Positions 1 through 11,700 of a stretch of 64,000 bases of DNA are shown here, piece after piece. Where the stretch lies: assembly GCF_963678635.1 (NCBI RefSeq), contig NC_087063.1:41864759-41928758 (forward strand), given 5' to 3'. The notes beneath the pieces are model-generated. The model did not search any database. It worked only from the letters and a program-made list of their open reading frames with translations, and was not told the DNA's origin. A program made the position numbers and the translations under genes. This stretch comes from Symsagittifera roscoffensis. Lineage: Eukaryota > Xenacoelomorpha > Acoela > Convolutidae. Within the stretch, counting starts at the first letter, position 1; each line of letters starts with the position of its first letter.

Positions 1-1218
1 CTCTCTTCACGTTGTCTCTCGACTGGTCTATTCTTTTCTTCAGCTGTGTTGCTGTGCGTGCTGAACGCTCTAAATGCTCTTTATCTAAAAGATCAGAAAT
101 TTTAATGAACGAATCCTGAAGGATTTTAAATTCAATTTTAGGCAGCCGACCGAAATGCGCTTCGAACGGCGAACACTGTATCGTTTTTTGTTTGCTCCAC
201 CTGTGGTCCCGAATTATTGTGCTTAGTGCAAGTTTTATTGACGTTACGTTTTCGTCCAATAACATAACTCCCAATCTTCGTTTTATGGTTTGAATTGTTC
301 TTTCCACTAATCCACAACCCTGATGATCTCCTACGGGACAGAATTTTTGCATAATATTATGATCAACACAACATTTTTTCATCGTTTTCCCTTTAAACCC
401 CGAGAATTGATCGGTTCTTATGGATTCTGGAATCCCATGTGTGTCTACATAAGTGCGAAGAAATTTCACTGAAGATTTGTCCCCAGTCGACTTAGTAATT
501 TTTACAGATGGAAACTTTGAATATCTATCTATGGCAACAAGTAGGTAAATTTTTTACCCTTAGTATCTTCTAATGGTCCCGCGTAATCTAATTGTAATTC
601 TTGCCCTGGCTGCGATAGCAGTGGAAGCGGTTTTGATGTGTTTTTTGGTATAACATACTTAGCATTCTTACCGTAGCGAGTGCAACTGCGACACTCCTCC
701 GCCATGTTCACAATATCTTTGTGCATATGAGGCCACCACAAGTATCTAGATACATCAAGCATTGCCTCCTGACCTGGGTGACCGCGGTGTATCCGTTTTA
801 GCACAGCGGGGCGCAGTTGTCCTGGTACTGTCAATCTCCCGTCTACAACGATACAATCGTCCACCACTGACATCTGGTTCCACAACGAGTTCGTGTAGGG
901 TCCCATTAACTCGAAACTGTGCCTATCCTTTCTCTCTATGACCCTTCTTAGTCGATCCATCCACGTATTTTCAGTGGTGAGTTCAGCTAGAAGATTTCTG
1001 TCGAGAAGTTTTGAAAGATTCAACAAATCTTCTCGATGTTCAGCTTGCCTGAACTCGTTTTGTCGGGTTTTCCTTACTTCTTTAGCAACGAAGCTCACTT
1101 CTGGACTCTCTGAGGTCGTATCTGCTGTGAGATCTACTTCAATGATGTTCTGGACATTTGTACTTGTAGTATTTCCGTGAGGGCTTTCCCATTCTAACGA
1201 CGCCTCTAACTGTAGCAT
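1..1218 (-). pseudogene. Fossil Gypsy integrase region (zinc-binding part and core)
   Basis: Around 690-850 the minus strand encodes the H-H-C-C zinc-binding part of a retroviral-type integrase (HRGHPGQEAM, then ECRSCTRYGKN). The core domain follows toward position 1 and continues outside the window. This is the 3' part of the pol region of the fossil element. Confidence 0.85.
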
Positions 1219-1443
1219 GTTTTCCGGTCTGATATTATCCTTTTCGTTCAGACCCCACTAGATCCCAGAAAGACCATAGCTTCTGTGGTTCCTCCTTTGA
1301 TGATGTTTGAAGATATTTGTCCTTCCGTCTTGTTGGTGTTACTTTCTTCTATTCAACTTGCGGCATGTCCCAGTCTGATCCATCAGTCTCGTTTCCTGTT
1401 GTCCCCCTTTGAACGGTTCTTGTTCTATGGAAAGTTGTTTCCG

Positions 1444-3491
1444 TTATTTTTCCAGCTTTTGATTTCGTTTCCCTTCTGTGTTCTCGAGCTTGACTGTCTT
1501 TTTCAACTTTTTCTCCATCGGTTCTTCGTTAAGTTTCTCCTCATGTTTTGCTGCAATTTTCCTCTGTTTCTCTGGTGAATTCTGTTCCTCTTTTTTATCA
1601 GTTTCAACCAACTGTATATAATGAGAGATTTTGTTTAGAGTGTTTTGATCGCAATTGCAAAGTCGTGAGTTTTGACCGTTTTCGTTCCGGTCGAGCTCTG
1701 TTTGGTTTTGAACAAAACGATTGCTATAACAACCGGGGGATGACGTGGGCGATATTTCGTCCAACGTGCTTCTCCGATCAGAAGGTTCTAGAATGTTTTC
1801 GTTACTAATGAAAGTATTTGTATCAACCAGCCGACTGATCAAAGAGTCGAGAGCTGCATGAAATTGATCAATCGATGCTACCAAAAACTTTTTGTCTAAT
1901 TCTGACTCCGGCCACGGTTCCCCAATAGGGTCTCGGGACAAATAATCCACGATACCCACATCTTTCCCTGGTATATGAACCACATTGAATTGATAGGGTA
2001 ACAACCGATCTACCCATCTTGTAAGCCTAGATTGGTAGGTTTTATTAGATTTATTTTCCCCCAACGCTTATGTGAGTGCTTTATGGTCTGTTGCTATTAT
2101 GAATTCTTTCCCCAGCAAATAATGTTTACATCTATCCACGACCAAACCACTGCCAGCAGTTCGAGTTCGTTTGTTGAATACTTTTTTTCTTAACCTTTAA
2201 GATAACGTGATGCAAATGCAATTGGAATCCAATCGTCCCCATCAGTCGATTGTTCTAACGTTGCCCCAAGGCCGCTATGACTCGCATCGCATTTTACCCT
2301 AGACTCTTTGAGAGGATCGTAATAACTGATTTGAGCGATACTTGCCACCGCTTTCTTTATTTCCTCAAATATGAGAGAATGCTTCTCCCCATTCGAATTT
2401 TTTAACCGGTAGTTTGATATTTTTCAATTTCTTTTTTCGTTTTTTTCTCTGAGTAATGGTTTTAGTTGATCCGTTAAAGTTGCTGCGTTAAGGATGAACT
2501 TCGATAAATGATTTATACTACTCATAAACGATCTTAATTATTTCAGCGATTTCGGGTGTTGTAGATTAAGAGTTGCTTCCGTTTTCGTAACTTTTGGTGT
2601 TATACCACTCGGTGTAAGTTTATGACCCAACCAATTAACTTCTGTCTGAAAAAACTCACATTTTATTAAATTAAGCGCTAGATTTTCATCATCCAGTTTC
2701 TTCAGTACATCTAGTACTAACCTCTCGTGTTCTGCTTTTTCTCCTTTTGAGACAATTAGTATGTCATCCAAAAAACAAAATGGGTTTTTCACATGGTTCA
2801 ATGTACGGTCCATCGCCTTTTGAAATTATGCGGGCATGTCTGCCAGCCCGTAAAACCCTGTTAAAAATCTGTTCGTTCCCGTAGCTTGACCATCGACTTT
2901 GTTGAAATTGCACTGTTTAGCTGTTTCAGCAGTTAAACGAAGTTGACTGTACGCATACTTTAAATCATGTACCGTAAAATATAGCGTACCTTGTGTTTTG
3001 GCCGTTACTATTTGACTAACCCCATCAATTAGTTCATCAGCATTGGGCATTTGGTATTTATTTCTGTACAGTTGTCTATTTATTGGCTTTGCGTCTAAGG
3101 CCAATTTGATCGAATCGTCTTGTTTCACTGTTATTACAATTGAAGCAATGAAACAATCACTTGTGCATTTATCTAACTTTGTTATATGACCTTCTGATAA
3201 CAATTTATCAAGTTCTTTTTGCACTTTTCCTCGAATGTGAATAGGTATTCTTCTACCTTTTTCCTGTATCGGACACAACGGGTATTTGAATTTCGTGTTG
3301 ACTACATGATGTTTTGACTCTCCCTGTCGATCGAAAAGGGGTGAAATTTTTTTATTAAAGTATTGTTTCATACCTTCTGACTGCTCGCACAGTAGCACGT
3401 CAAACCTTGATCTATTGACAGGGGCTGACTTCTGAGATGTTCTATGACTTCTATCCCCAATTTTCCCTGTAAGTCCAGACCCAGTAAACAT
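1444..3491 (-). pseudogene. Fossil Gypsy reverse transcriptase and RNase H region
   Basis: The minus strand carries reverse transcriptase motifs: a palm region near 2,830-3,300 and the catalytic-loop motif FLDDILIV near 2,750-2,780. The end of an RNase H domain lies near 1,930-2,060 (SRLTRWVDRLLPYQF). This order and spacing are typical of Ty3/Gypsy pol. The region is broken. Open stretches between 1,444 and about 1,900 look like a linker before integrase. Confidence 0.85.
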
Positions 3492-3970
3492 CGAGCACTT
3501 TTTTCTGTACCTAGGAAGTATGCATCCTTAAATTCCCAACCAGCCGAACGAATATCTGCACATACTGCTCCCAGTATCTGAATAGGATGTTTGTTGTAAT
3601 CGACAAACTGCATTGTCAATTTCAATTTTCCAGCTGGAATGAAATTAATTTCAGATGAACCGTCCAAAAATTGTTTTGCGGTCGTCCAATTTAGGAATGA
3701 TACTGGGCTTCCTGTATCAATCGTCATGTTGATAATTTGAATCTTAATTCTAACCAACGCCTTCAACGCTTTTATTTTAAGCGATCTTGGATCTCGCCGT
3801 ATGTCGAATTTCGTGATATCGTGAGTAGTTGTTTCCCTTCCAATCTTCTTTTTGGGTTGCTTGCCTTTCGCCTCCTTTTCATTCGATTCCTTCAATGTTG
3901 TATTTATCATCATTATCTCGAACTCATCGCATGAATCGAAACTTTGGATTAGATTGCATTCACTTCTCAA
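3368..3970 (-). pseudogene. Fossil Gypsy aspartic protease region
   Basis: The motif IDTGSPVSFL near 3,700-3,730 is the active-site D-T/S-G of a retropepsin. It is followed by a retropepsin-like fold region with ILGAVCADI and LLGLDLQGKLG. It sits between gag and reverse transcriptase as expected for the family. Confidence 0.8.
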
Positions 3971-5067
3971 CTCGATTTCTCTTCTCCAATCTCATTTACC
4001 TGATTGGATCTACACATTTTTGCGAAATGATTCGGTTTACTGCAGTTCTTGCAGTTTTTTTCTATTGCTGGACAATTTTTTAGGTGACGTGGACCGAAGA
4101 AATTTCCTCATCGGGTGCAGGACGTCTGATCTGATCTCGAATTTGCACTTTTATTCTCAGTCCATCTCTTTTGAGTTTTTTTTTAATTCTGTCTTTTGTA
4201 ATTTGATTTTCTATTCCCAACTGCCATTATCGGTTCCTGTTTTATTTTGATCTGAGAATCCCGCAGTTGTCCCACTCCGGAGCTTCCGCTCCTAGATTTT
4301 TGAAACGCTTGTGTAGTCTGCCTACTCTGCTCGAACTTAATAGCCCGTTTAAGAACTTCATCTGGTTGAAAGTTTCAAACGTCAGCGTGTCTTGTAATGC
4401 TTTATTCTTCGTTCTAGATATGAAGAGATCTCGAACCAACTCTTCTTCTAGACCACCCAGTTCTGCCGTAGCTGCTTGTGCAGTAAGTGCCGCGTGGAAT
4501 GATTCCAACGTCTCACCGGGTTCTTGAGCTCGAGTGAATAGTTTGTATCGCTCGTAAGTATGTTCAGTGTTTTCTCGAATGATGCCTTTGCCATTGCCAC
4601 CATTTCTCTAAATTCGAGCTTTGACACTTCAGTATGTAGGTTCTTTTGCACGAATTTCTTTTTCCCCTCCGTACCTAGTGCCAGGAATAGACGAGACGTA
4701 AGTCTTTTCTGAACCTCATTGTAGAACACATTATGTCCTACTTTAGGTCCACGTTCTCTTCTTTTTTGATTCTCTAGTATTACTTTGTCTCTCCTAAGCC
4801 TATCTCTCAGTTCCCGATCCGTTACTGCTTGAGCAGTTTTTGTTTCTCCCGGTGTTTCTGGGCGGGGCATTGGTTCATCCACCACTTCCTTAGGTTCTTC
4901 TTATATGATTTCCGGATTCACATTTTCTTTCACAGTCACGGCTAACATAAATTGATCCAACCAAATTTTGAAATTCCACGGTGGATCCGAACTAGCCGAT
5001 GTCCAGAATACTGGAATACCCATGTCAGTGTGATTGTCCTGTGCCATGAATCTTGCTGGCTGCGCCA
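3971..5067 (-). pseudogene. Fossil Gypsy gag region
   Basis: Charged, helix-rich coding stretches at 4,242-4,885 include a capsid-like piece that ends with LGGLEEELVRDLFISRTKN, like the corresponding part of the second element (ILRDVFIVNM). Toward 3,990-4,260 there are cysteine codons suggesting a nucleocapsid zinc knuckle. The region begins near a primer-binding-like sequence at about 5,060. It is broken. Confidence 0.7.
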
Positions 5068-5072
5068 TTTAA

Positions 5073-5374
5073 TAAGGAAAGGGAATGAACAACTCATATT
5101 CAAAACAATACTGACTCAAACAATTAATTTAATATTCGACTTTAATTTTTCTCTTTTTGGTTCCATGAACCAGCTCAAAATAACGTATCGTTTGTACGCT
5201 GAGCTTAAGATAAATAATATGAAGCCAAACGATGGTCTACATCCAATGACCTTGATAATATGTTAATAACGATATAACTGCATAATTATACATAACAATA
5301 TAGGTCCCAAGGTCAGTGATCAAAGAGAACAACAATTACTACTGCACTTGCAGTAAGTGCCGTACCACAAAGAC
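5073..5374 (-). repeat. Candidate 5' LTR of the left Gypsy fossil (unpaired)
   Basis: Immediately before the gag region the minus strand reads TGGCGCAGCCAGC, which resembles a tRNA primer-binding site and begins like the one in the second element (TGGCGCA). DNA beyond it up to about 5,374 could be the 5' LTR, starting TGTGGTACGG on the minus strand. The partner LTR lies outside the window, so the limits cannot be confirmed. Confidence 0.3.
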
Positions 5375-5547
5375 CTTATTTTTTCAAAAATTTTTGAAAA
5401 AACAGGCTAAAATTAACTTTTAGAAAATATGGATCTCGTAAAATTATACCAGAGGCTGAACCCTGTGGAAATTCAGCTAGAAGAATTGAAAGGGGAAGGC
5501 GGCAGCTTTTTTCAATTCAATTTTTTGAACCTTTTTGGTTTGTTAAG

Positions 5548-5738
5548 ACATGCGCAACGAGGCCGTGACCACTTCGATCTGGCCCACCCAAGAGTGGTAT
5601 GACGAGTACATGCAGTGGAACCCGGAGGACTTCGGAGGCATCACCAACACTGGAGTGTCCCCGGACAGGATCTGGAAGCCAGAGATAGTGCTCTACAACA
5701 ATGTGGATGGAAGATTCGAGGTCGAGTTCCAGAGCAGG
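5548..5738 (+). CDS. nAChR-like gene, exon: loop D to beta-strand region of ligand-binding domain
   Basis: The acceptor is tttgttaag at 5,547 and the donor AGG|gttagt at 5,739. The exon encodes a stretch with TTSIWPTQEWYDEYMQW and DRIWKPEIVLYNN, the classic nAChR loop D tryptophan and loop A region (usual form W.P.IVLYNNADG). It ends in phase 0. The upstream exon is not visible between the Gypsy fossil and this exon; a short open stretch from ATG at 5,431 has no receptor-like sequence. Confidence 0.92.
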
Positions 5739-8700
5739 GTTAGTATCAGTTAAATAAGAGAAACACCATAACAAAGTACTTTCAAACAAGACTTTCAAAC
5801 AAGACAAACAACTTTCAATTGTTAAGCTTTATTTGTAACGGAACGTTTTTTATACTGATTATAAATGTAAGCAGTGCTCTAAGGTTTAAACGTGCTTCAG
5901 AGAACTATCCAAAATCTGATTCGGAGAGTAATAAAAAACAGAAGCTAGCTTGAAAAAATGTCCTAAGGCAGTAGCAGATTTGCGGGGAGGGGGAGCGCTC
6001 TCTTCGTTAGGGCTTCAACCCCCTGGCCGCCCAAAGGGTCGCCCTTTTGGTTGTATTTTACGACATTCACTTTTAGCTGACCGACCCTTAAGTTTTTCTA
6101 AAATGTCTTAGACGCCAATGTATACTTATTTTGAGGAGAGGGGACGCGCATTGAAAGAAGTCAGTCAATTTTTTTTGCGAGTGCTCGGAAAATCAATAAT
6201 TTTGACTATCTAAAAAATCTGCCCTCTGGAGAAATCAAAGATGCGCGTTTGCCTAATGGGTTTACTTTTTCAGGCCTTTAATTTGTCGAAAAATTTGTTG
6301 AAAAATATATAGCTTGGATGAGTTTGATTATTTTTTGCGTTTTCTTCAGTTTTGGCCAACAAGTGAAAATTTTTACATCCGCCATCTAAAAAAATTTTAG
6401 ATCAGTCCATATGGTTTCTGTAGGTGCAAATCGGCTACAGGGGCAACTGTCTGTGGGCGCCCCCCACCATCTTCAAGACCCACTGCAAGATCAATGCACA
6501 ACACTTCCCATACGACGAACAGTTCTGCCCACTCAGTTAGTTATTGCCACCGCCACTTATAACCCTAGTTGATCAAGGAAGGTTATATTGCAAGGTTGCA
6601 TCTCTTTAAAAGATCTTGCAAGATTCTTACAAGATCCTGCAAGACAAGCTCCTTTAAAGATAACCTTAATTCTAGCAAGATCTTTAATTAGATGATTTTT
6701 TTGTGAAAAAAACTTTGCACAAGAAGACAAGTATTTTTTTTTTTATCAGTAGACACTTTATCTGGTATCCAGTAGAAACATTTAAATGCTTGAACAAATC
6801 AACATTAAAAAGAAAAATCAAAATAAATATTTAAAATTTGCTTAACTTATTTTTTTCCAGCTTAAACTTTTTTTCCAGCTTGAATTCTTTGTGACCATAG
6901 TCAAATTGAATCTCCATAGTTTTTTCTGGCATTCAGAATATAGTTTTGAGAAAAATTTCATAGTTGATTATCTTGCAAGATCTAGTAAGAATCTTGCAAG
7001 ATAACCTCACTCTTGCAAGATTTGCAAGATAACCCTCATTTGCAAGAATATTGCATGATCTTGCAAGATAACCCTCCGAGATCCAGTAGGAATGATTGGG
7101 ACCACCTGGTTTTAAAAACCAGGTATTTGGAGCCCACCTACAGATAAATTTCAGCAGAGATGTAGCTGTACGACTGGCTAATAAGACCGCTGAACATTGT
7201 AGGAGCAACAAATTTTGAAACGTATAAAGATCTTTATCTTGAATTGCTATTTATGCTTCAGGAATGAATCTTGGGATCTTTTTTTCTAGAAAATTAAAGA
7301 ATGGTTGATTAATAATTCACAATAACTAAAATTAACTGCTAATTTAAACAGCGATTTGTTATGTAACTAAAAATTTGAGAATTTGACGGCTTAGTTGTAT
7401 CTATTATTTTGTATCTGTTCTTCCCAATTTAGCGTTCCTGAGTTTCGACTACGACTACACGCAGGTGGAGATAGTTTCCAAGTTCAGCGAGGGAGACTAC
7501 ACGGGCGACCAGTACTGGCACTCCTCCGAGTGGAGCATAGTGAGCACATTCCTCATTTTAACCTAATATCTAAATTTCCTTTTTGGGTCAATCAGCTCCT
7601 TTGATTTTTTGAGCTCTGCCACCCGTACTGAGGTACTCGACTTATGCTTTGTCTCTCAAAGTCGTGAAGTTCAATTTTATGATTGAAAGTCCGCTGTCGA
7701 GTAGCTATAATAAGCCAAGTATTTAGACACAACATACTCGACTCTGGCCGAAAAAGTTTATATATAGAAAAAGAATAGCCGGTTACTGTGCAAGTAGCAC
7801 AGAATGTTCGGACCACAGTCTTAAGAAAATACAGAAATGTTTTCACAAGTTGGTGTCGTTTTTTTCTGCATATTGTGTAAAAAGATCTGAACGAAAAGTG
7901 AAAACCTAGGCATATTTGAGAGTTATAGTAAAAGAGGTCAATTTGAAAAAAATATATAATTTTGTTTTTTAAAATTGCAATAAAAACTATTTGCATTACT
8001 TTGCTCTTACTTTTAACTAAGTTTTCGCGGCCTAAATTAAGCTTAAATAAGCTATTGCAATGACTAACTACTTCATTAATTAGCTCAAAATTAGACCGAA
8101 AATCAAAAAATTTCAAACCAATTTTTCTCGACACCGTGAAAAATTTCAGTTTTTTATAGTGTTGTTCGAATCACGACTAAAAGGCGTTTATTATGATATA
8201 TCATTTAACCTTCTCCAAAATTATTTTTGGAAGCTGAGTCTGCGTGAAAAACTAAAGTTTGCATGAGAAAGAAGAAAACTAAAACACACCCGAATACAAA
8301 GTTCCTCTCACTTTCCATTGGTCTGAACAAACAACATGCAAAGTTTTGGCCGAGAAAATTGAAATGGCAGTCGGCAAGGCCAAAGCATAAACCGAGCACT
8401 TCCAAAAAGTAGGCTAAGCGTTGTATCATTTTTTGGAAACTTCAATTAATTTTTACATTTAAAAAGGAGCAGGAAAACTAAAATTTCCTATCTTTCATCA
8501 ATTGTCCAAAGCAAAAGCGGCCGCAAAAATATGGGACTCTTCAAAAGTCTTCGCGGTTAAAGAATTTTAGTGGAACGGAAATTTATTCTCAATTACCTTT
8601 TTTAAAATCAACGCTACTAACGCTTTTTAAAAATCATCAATTGCGAAATCGGAAGGTTCATTTTGGAAAAATTAGTTTTTGCTGCCAGAATTTTGCAGGT

Positions 8701-11700
8701 TTCTTTGCATTTCTTCTCTTTGCTGCCAAAATTTCGCAGATGTTTTTGCATTTTTTCTGTCAACCTCAGTCAAGCACTTTCAGAACATAAGTCAAGCACG
8801 TTTCAAACATAGTTCAAGCACAGTCAAAGTAATGATCGAGCACGGTTCGAGCACAGTTGAAAGTCAATACACATAAAAAACCGGAATTGAAAGCCGCGGA
8901 CGCGGCGAACCTTTTTTGATTTCTAAATAGGTCTGAAATTGAAAATGTTCAAAACAATTTTTATTTTGAACTGAGAAAAAGTTTTGATTTTCCCTGGAAA
9001 TGAATTTGTAACCAATATGACTTTGATAGTATTATAAAATCTCACCTCTCAAATCAATAACACTCAAATATCCTTGATATTTGTTTTAGGTTTGCAAAAC
9101 CGGGCGGAAAAATACCCTGATTTTTGGCCAATGTCGCAGCAATTACAAAAATCAGAATTCTTTCAAACATCAAAACAGTTTTGACGTGTAATGACTTTTC
9201 AAGAAGAAAGCTCAATGACTTTTCAACAAGAAATTTTTTTTTTCATGAAGAAAATGCCGAATAATTTTTGGGAGCAAATCATTTTTCACATTGATACGAG
9301 AACTTGACAAAAAACAAAAAGAAAAGTTTTTGATCACAGTTAGCAGCAGAAATTATATATTTATAAAATACAAAAAACAGAATTTATTAAATTGATTTTA
9401 GTCGAGGAGTCCTAAAATCAATTTAATAAACGAATTGCAAATGGCTTCATAGTTGATTATTATTAAAATTAACGTCAGTAGCTAGCTCTAGCTTGAAACA
9501 AATCAAAATGCTCTGTTTTTTGCCTAGCTGAGATCGGAGCAACATGGTAGTCCAGAAAACATTGAAAACTCGAGACATGTCTAATTTTGCTGGTCTGTAG
9601 AATAATTTATTGGTTACAGTTGAAACGGGCATAACTTTCCTCATTCCAGAAAATCAAGACAGTTGAAATCTGCCTAATTTTGGCCGATCTGTTCAAATCA
9701 TATGATCTGGGCACGAGCTTGGGAACGAGAAGGTGCACGTTTTTTTTTGTCGAGCAATTCCATACAGTCAGGTTGAGATATACCTTTTTATAAAAGAGAC
9801 ACTCGAAACATATTTAATTTGGGATTGACCAGAAACGAAACATAGTTGGAGTGCCTCTTCCTTGAAATATTCATTTGCCAAGCCTTTTGTGCACAGCAAA
9901 CAGTATACCAGGAACGGAAACGTCGGGCTTCTTTTGGAAATATAATGAAAAATCTAATTAGTTTTTAGCGTGCCCTTTTTCCTCAAAAATGTTTACTGGG
10001 ACTAGAAAAAATTACACGTTAAGGCTCAGAGGAAAAAGCTCAAAACCAATTATTATACTGCAAAAAAGTCAGGTAATGATTCAAAAACTTAGAAATATAA
10101 AAACGTTCGAGTTATAAATTGTACCCTTCTATGGCTAAAATCAAGCCATGCAATTATTCGATAATTTATATAGATATAAATTGTTGCAGTTTTTCCAGTG
10201 ATTTTTTTCTTGTCTTGACTTAGATGAGTGCGAGGACTGAGACGTACTTGACCTCCTGTGCGAGTTGTCTGACCAACAACCACTCTGCAGTGACTGTGAT
10301 GCTCCATCTGAAGAGGAAGCCACTCTTCTACTCGGTCAACCTAGTACTCCCCATTCTCATGGGTCAGTTAACATGTTATACAAAGCACCGCTCTTCATTC
10401 TGCTATAAACATATTATTATAATAAGCAGGGGCGGAATTAGGGGGGGGGGGCGAGGGGGGTTAGGTTTTTTCTCAGGGATTGGACCCCCTGCCGACCCAA
10501 AGGGTCCCCCTTGAACTTTTTTGAGATATCCATTTTTGGCTGACAGAACCTAAATTTTTTTCTAAAGGTGCCTTCGGCGCCGATATGTACTAATTTTAAG
10601 GGGGGAACGCGCGCCGAAAAAACGCGATTTTTTGGTCAACATTTTTCAAAAAAATGCCTAAAAACGCCTTTTTGGCTTGTTTTTTTTCGAAATTTTGCCT
10701 GCGGCACAGAAATTTTTGCCAAAACGGACTTTTTAGTGCTTTGGGAGAGCTCGAAAAATCAATTTGGCCGACCTAAAAAAAAGGTCCCATAAAATTTCGA
10801 AATTTTTATGAAAATCCGCTCCCCCCTCGAGAAAAACTTAGATCCGCCCCTGATTATAATCTAGGCTTCGACTCCTTTTTGCCGAGGTTTTATGCTTTTC
10901 TTCCTATTAGATATATTCAGAAAAAACTCAATTTTTCATTCTGCTAGAAAGTTTTTACCATAAGTTAGGCTTCGACCCTTTGAAGCGGGGCTTGGTTTTC
11001 TTCATTTTCGATCACTTTCTCTATATAGTATTACGAATCAATTTTAGACTTAATTGATTCATATTGATTTGGATACAACTCATAGTTTTTTGTTCAAATT
11101 TGGCTTAGCTGATTTTGGGTTCTACAATAATCTGGTATCGGGGCAACTTGCTTGATAAAAAAATGTTGACGTCTGCTGATTGAAGAAAACAATTAAGCGA
11201 GGCACAATTTTTTATACAGTCGCACCTTCATTACAGTTCAACTACATTTAAATTAGTCTCTATAGTTAGACCTTTCATGCCATAATAAAAATTCTGTTAC
11301 CCGCAACTCAAGGTTTTTGATCAGAGATTGTTTTTGTAATTCAACGGATTTCTGACAACGGAGATTAAAGATCTGAAATCATTTTTTACTTTCCACTTCA
11401 GCTTGCATAAAAGTCAATTTCAGGTGGACATGACTATACTGGAATGAGGAGTTTTTAATGTAATTGCATCTAAATTAAGTAAAGGAAGACACGTTTAATT
11501 ACTTTTGAAACATGAAACGAACGACAAAACTATTGAACACCTTGATTTATCAAGACGAATCAAGATTAAAGGTGTTTGACTCGAAATTGGAGTTTTTATG
11601 GGTTCAGACAGAGAAGTTTTTCTTTTTGTTTCCAGTTAATAACAACGGGTGCACCCAGTAGCGTGCCGAGGGTAGATGGCAATATCTTCCCCTCAATGTT

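Larger units (their letters stand above)
1..5072 (-). mobile_element. Ty3/Gypsy LTR retrotransposon, broken fossil, left end cut by window
   Basis: Gag, protease, reverse transcriptase, RNase H and integrase regions follow each other on the minus strand in Ty3/Gypsy order, from about 5,067 down to the left edge. Integrase coding runs off the window, so the 3' LTR is not visible. The element is broken, with several breaks in pol. It lies upstream of the first visible receptor exon and in the opposite orientation, probably inside an intron or the 5' flank of that gene. It is related in layout to the element at 22-28 kb but clearly a different family member. Confidence 0.9.

Noticed and set aside
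5431-5547. ATG-started frame just before the first receptor exon (MDLVKLYQRLNPVEIQLEEL)
   Set aside because: It has no donor, no receptor similarity and overlaps the real exon in another frame. Its origin is unclear.
7592-8134. 180-codon minus-strand open frame in a receptor intron
   Set aside because: Low-complexity, Phe/Ile/Lys-rich, no start context or splice sites, and it overlaps a dispersed repeat found in reverse at 59 kb.
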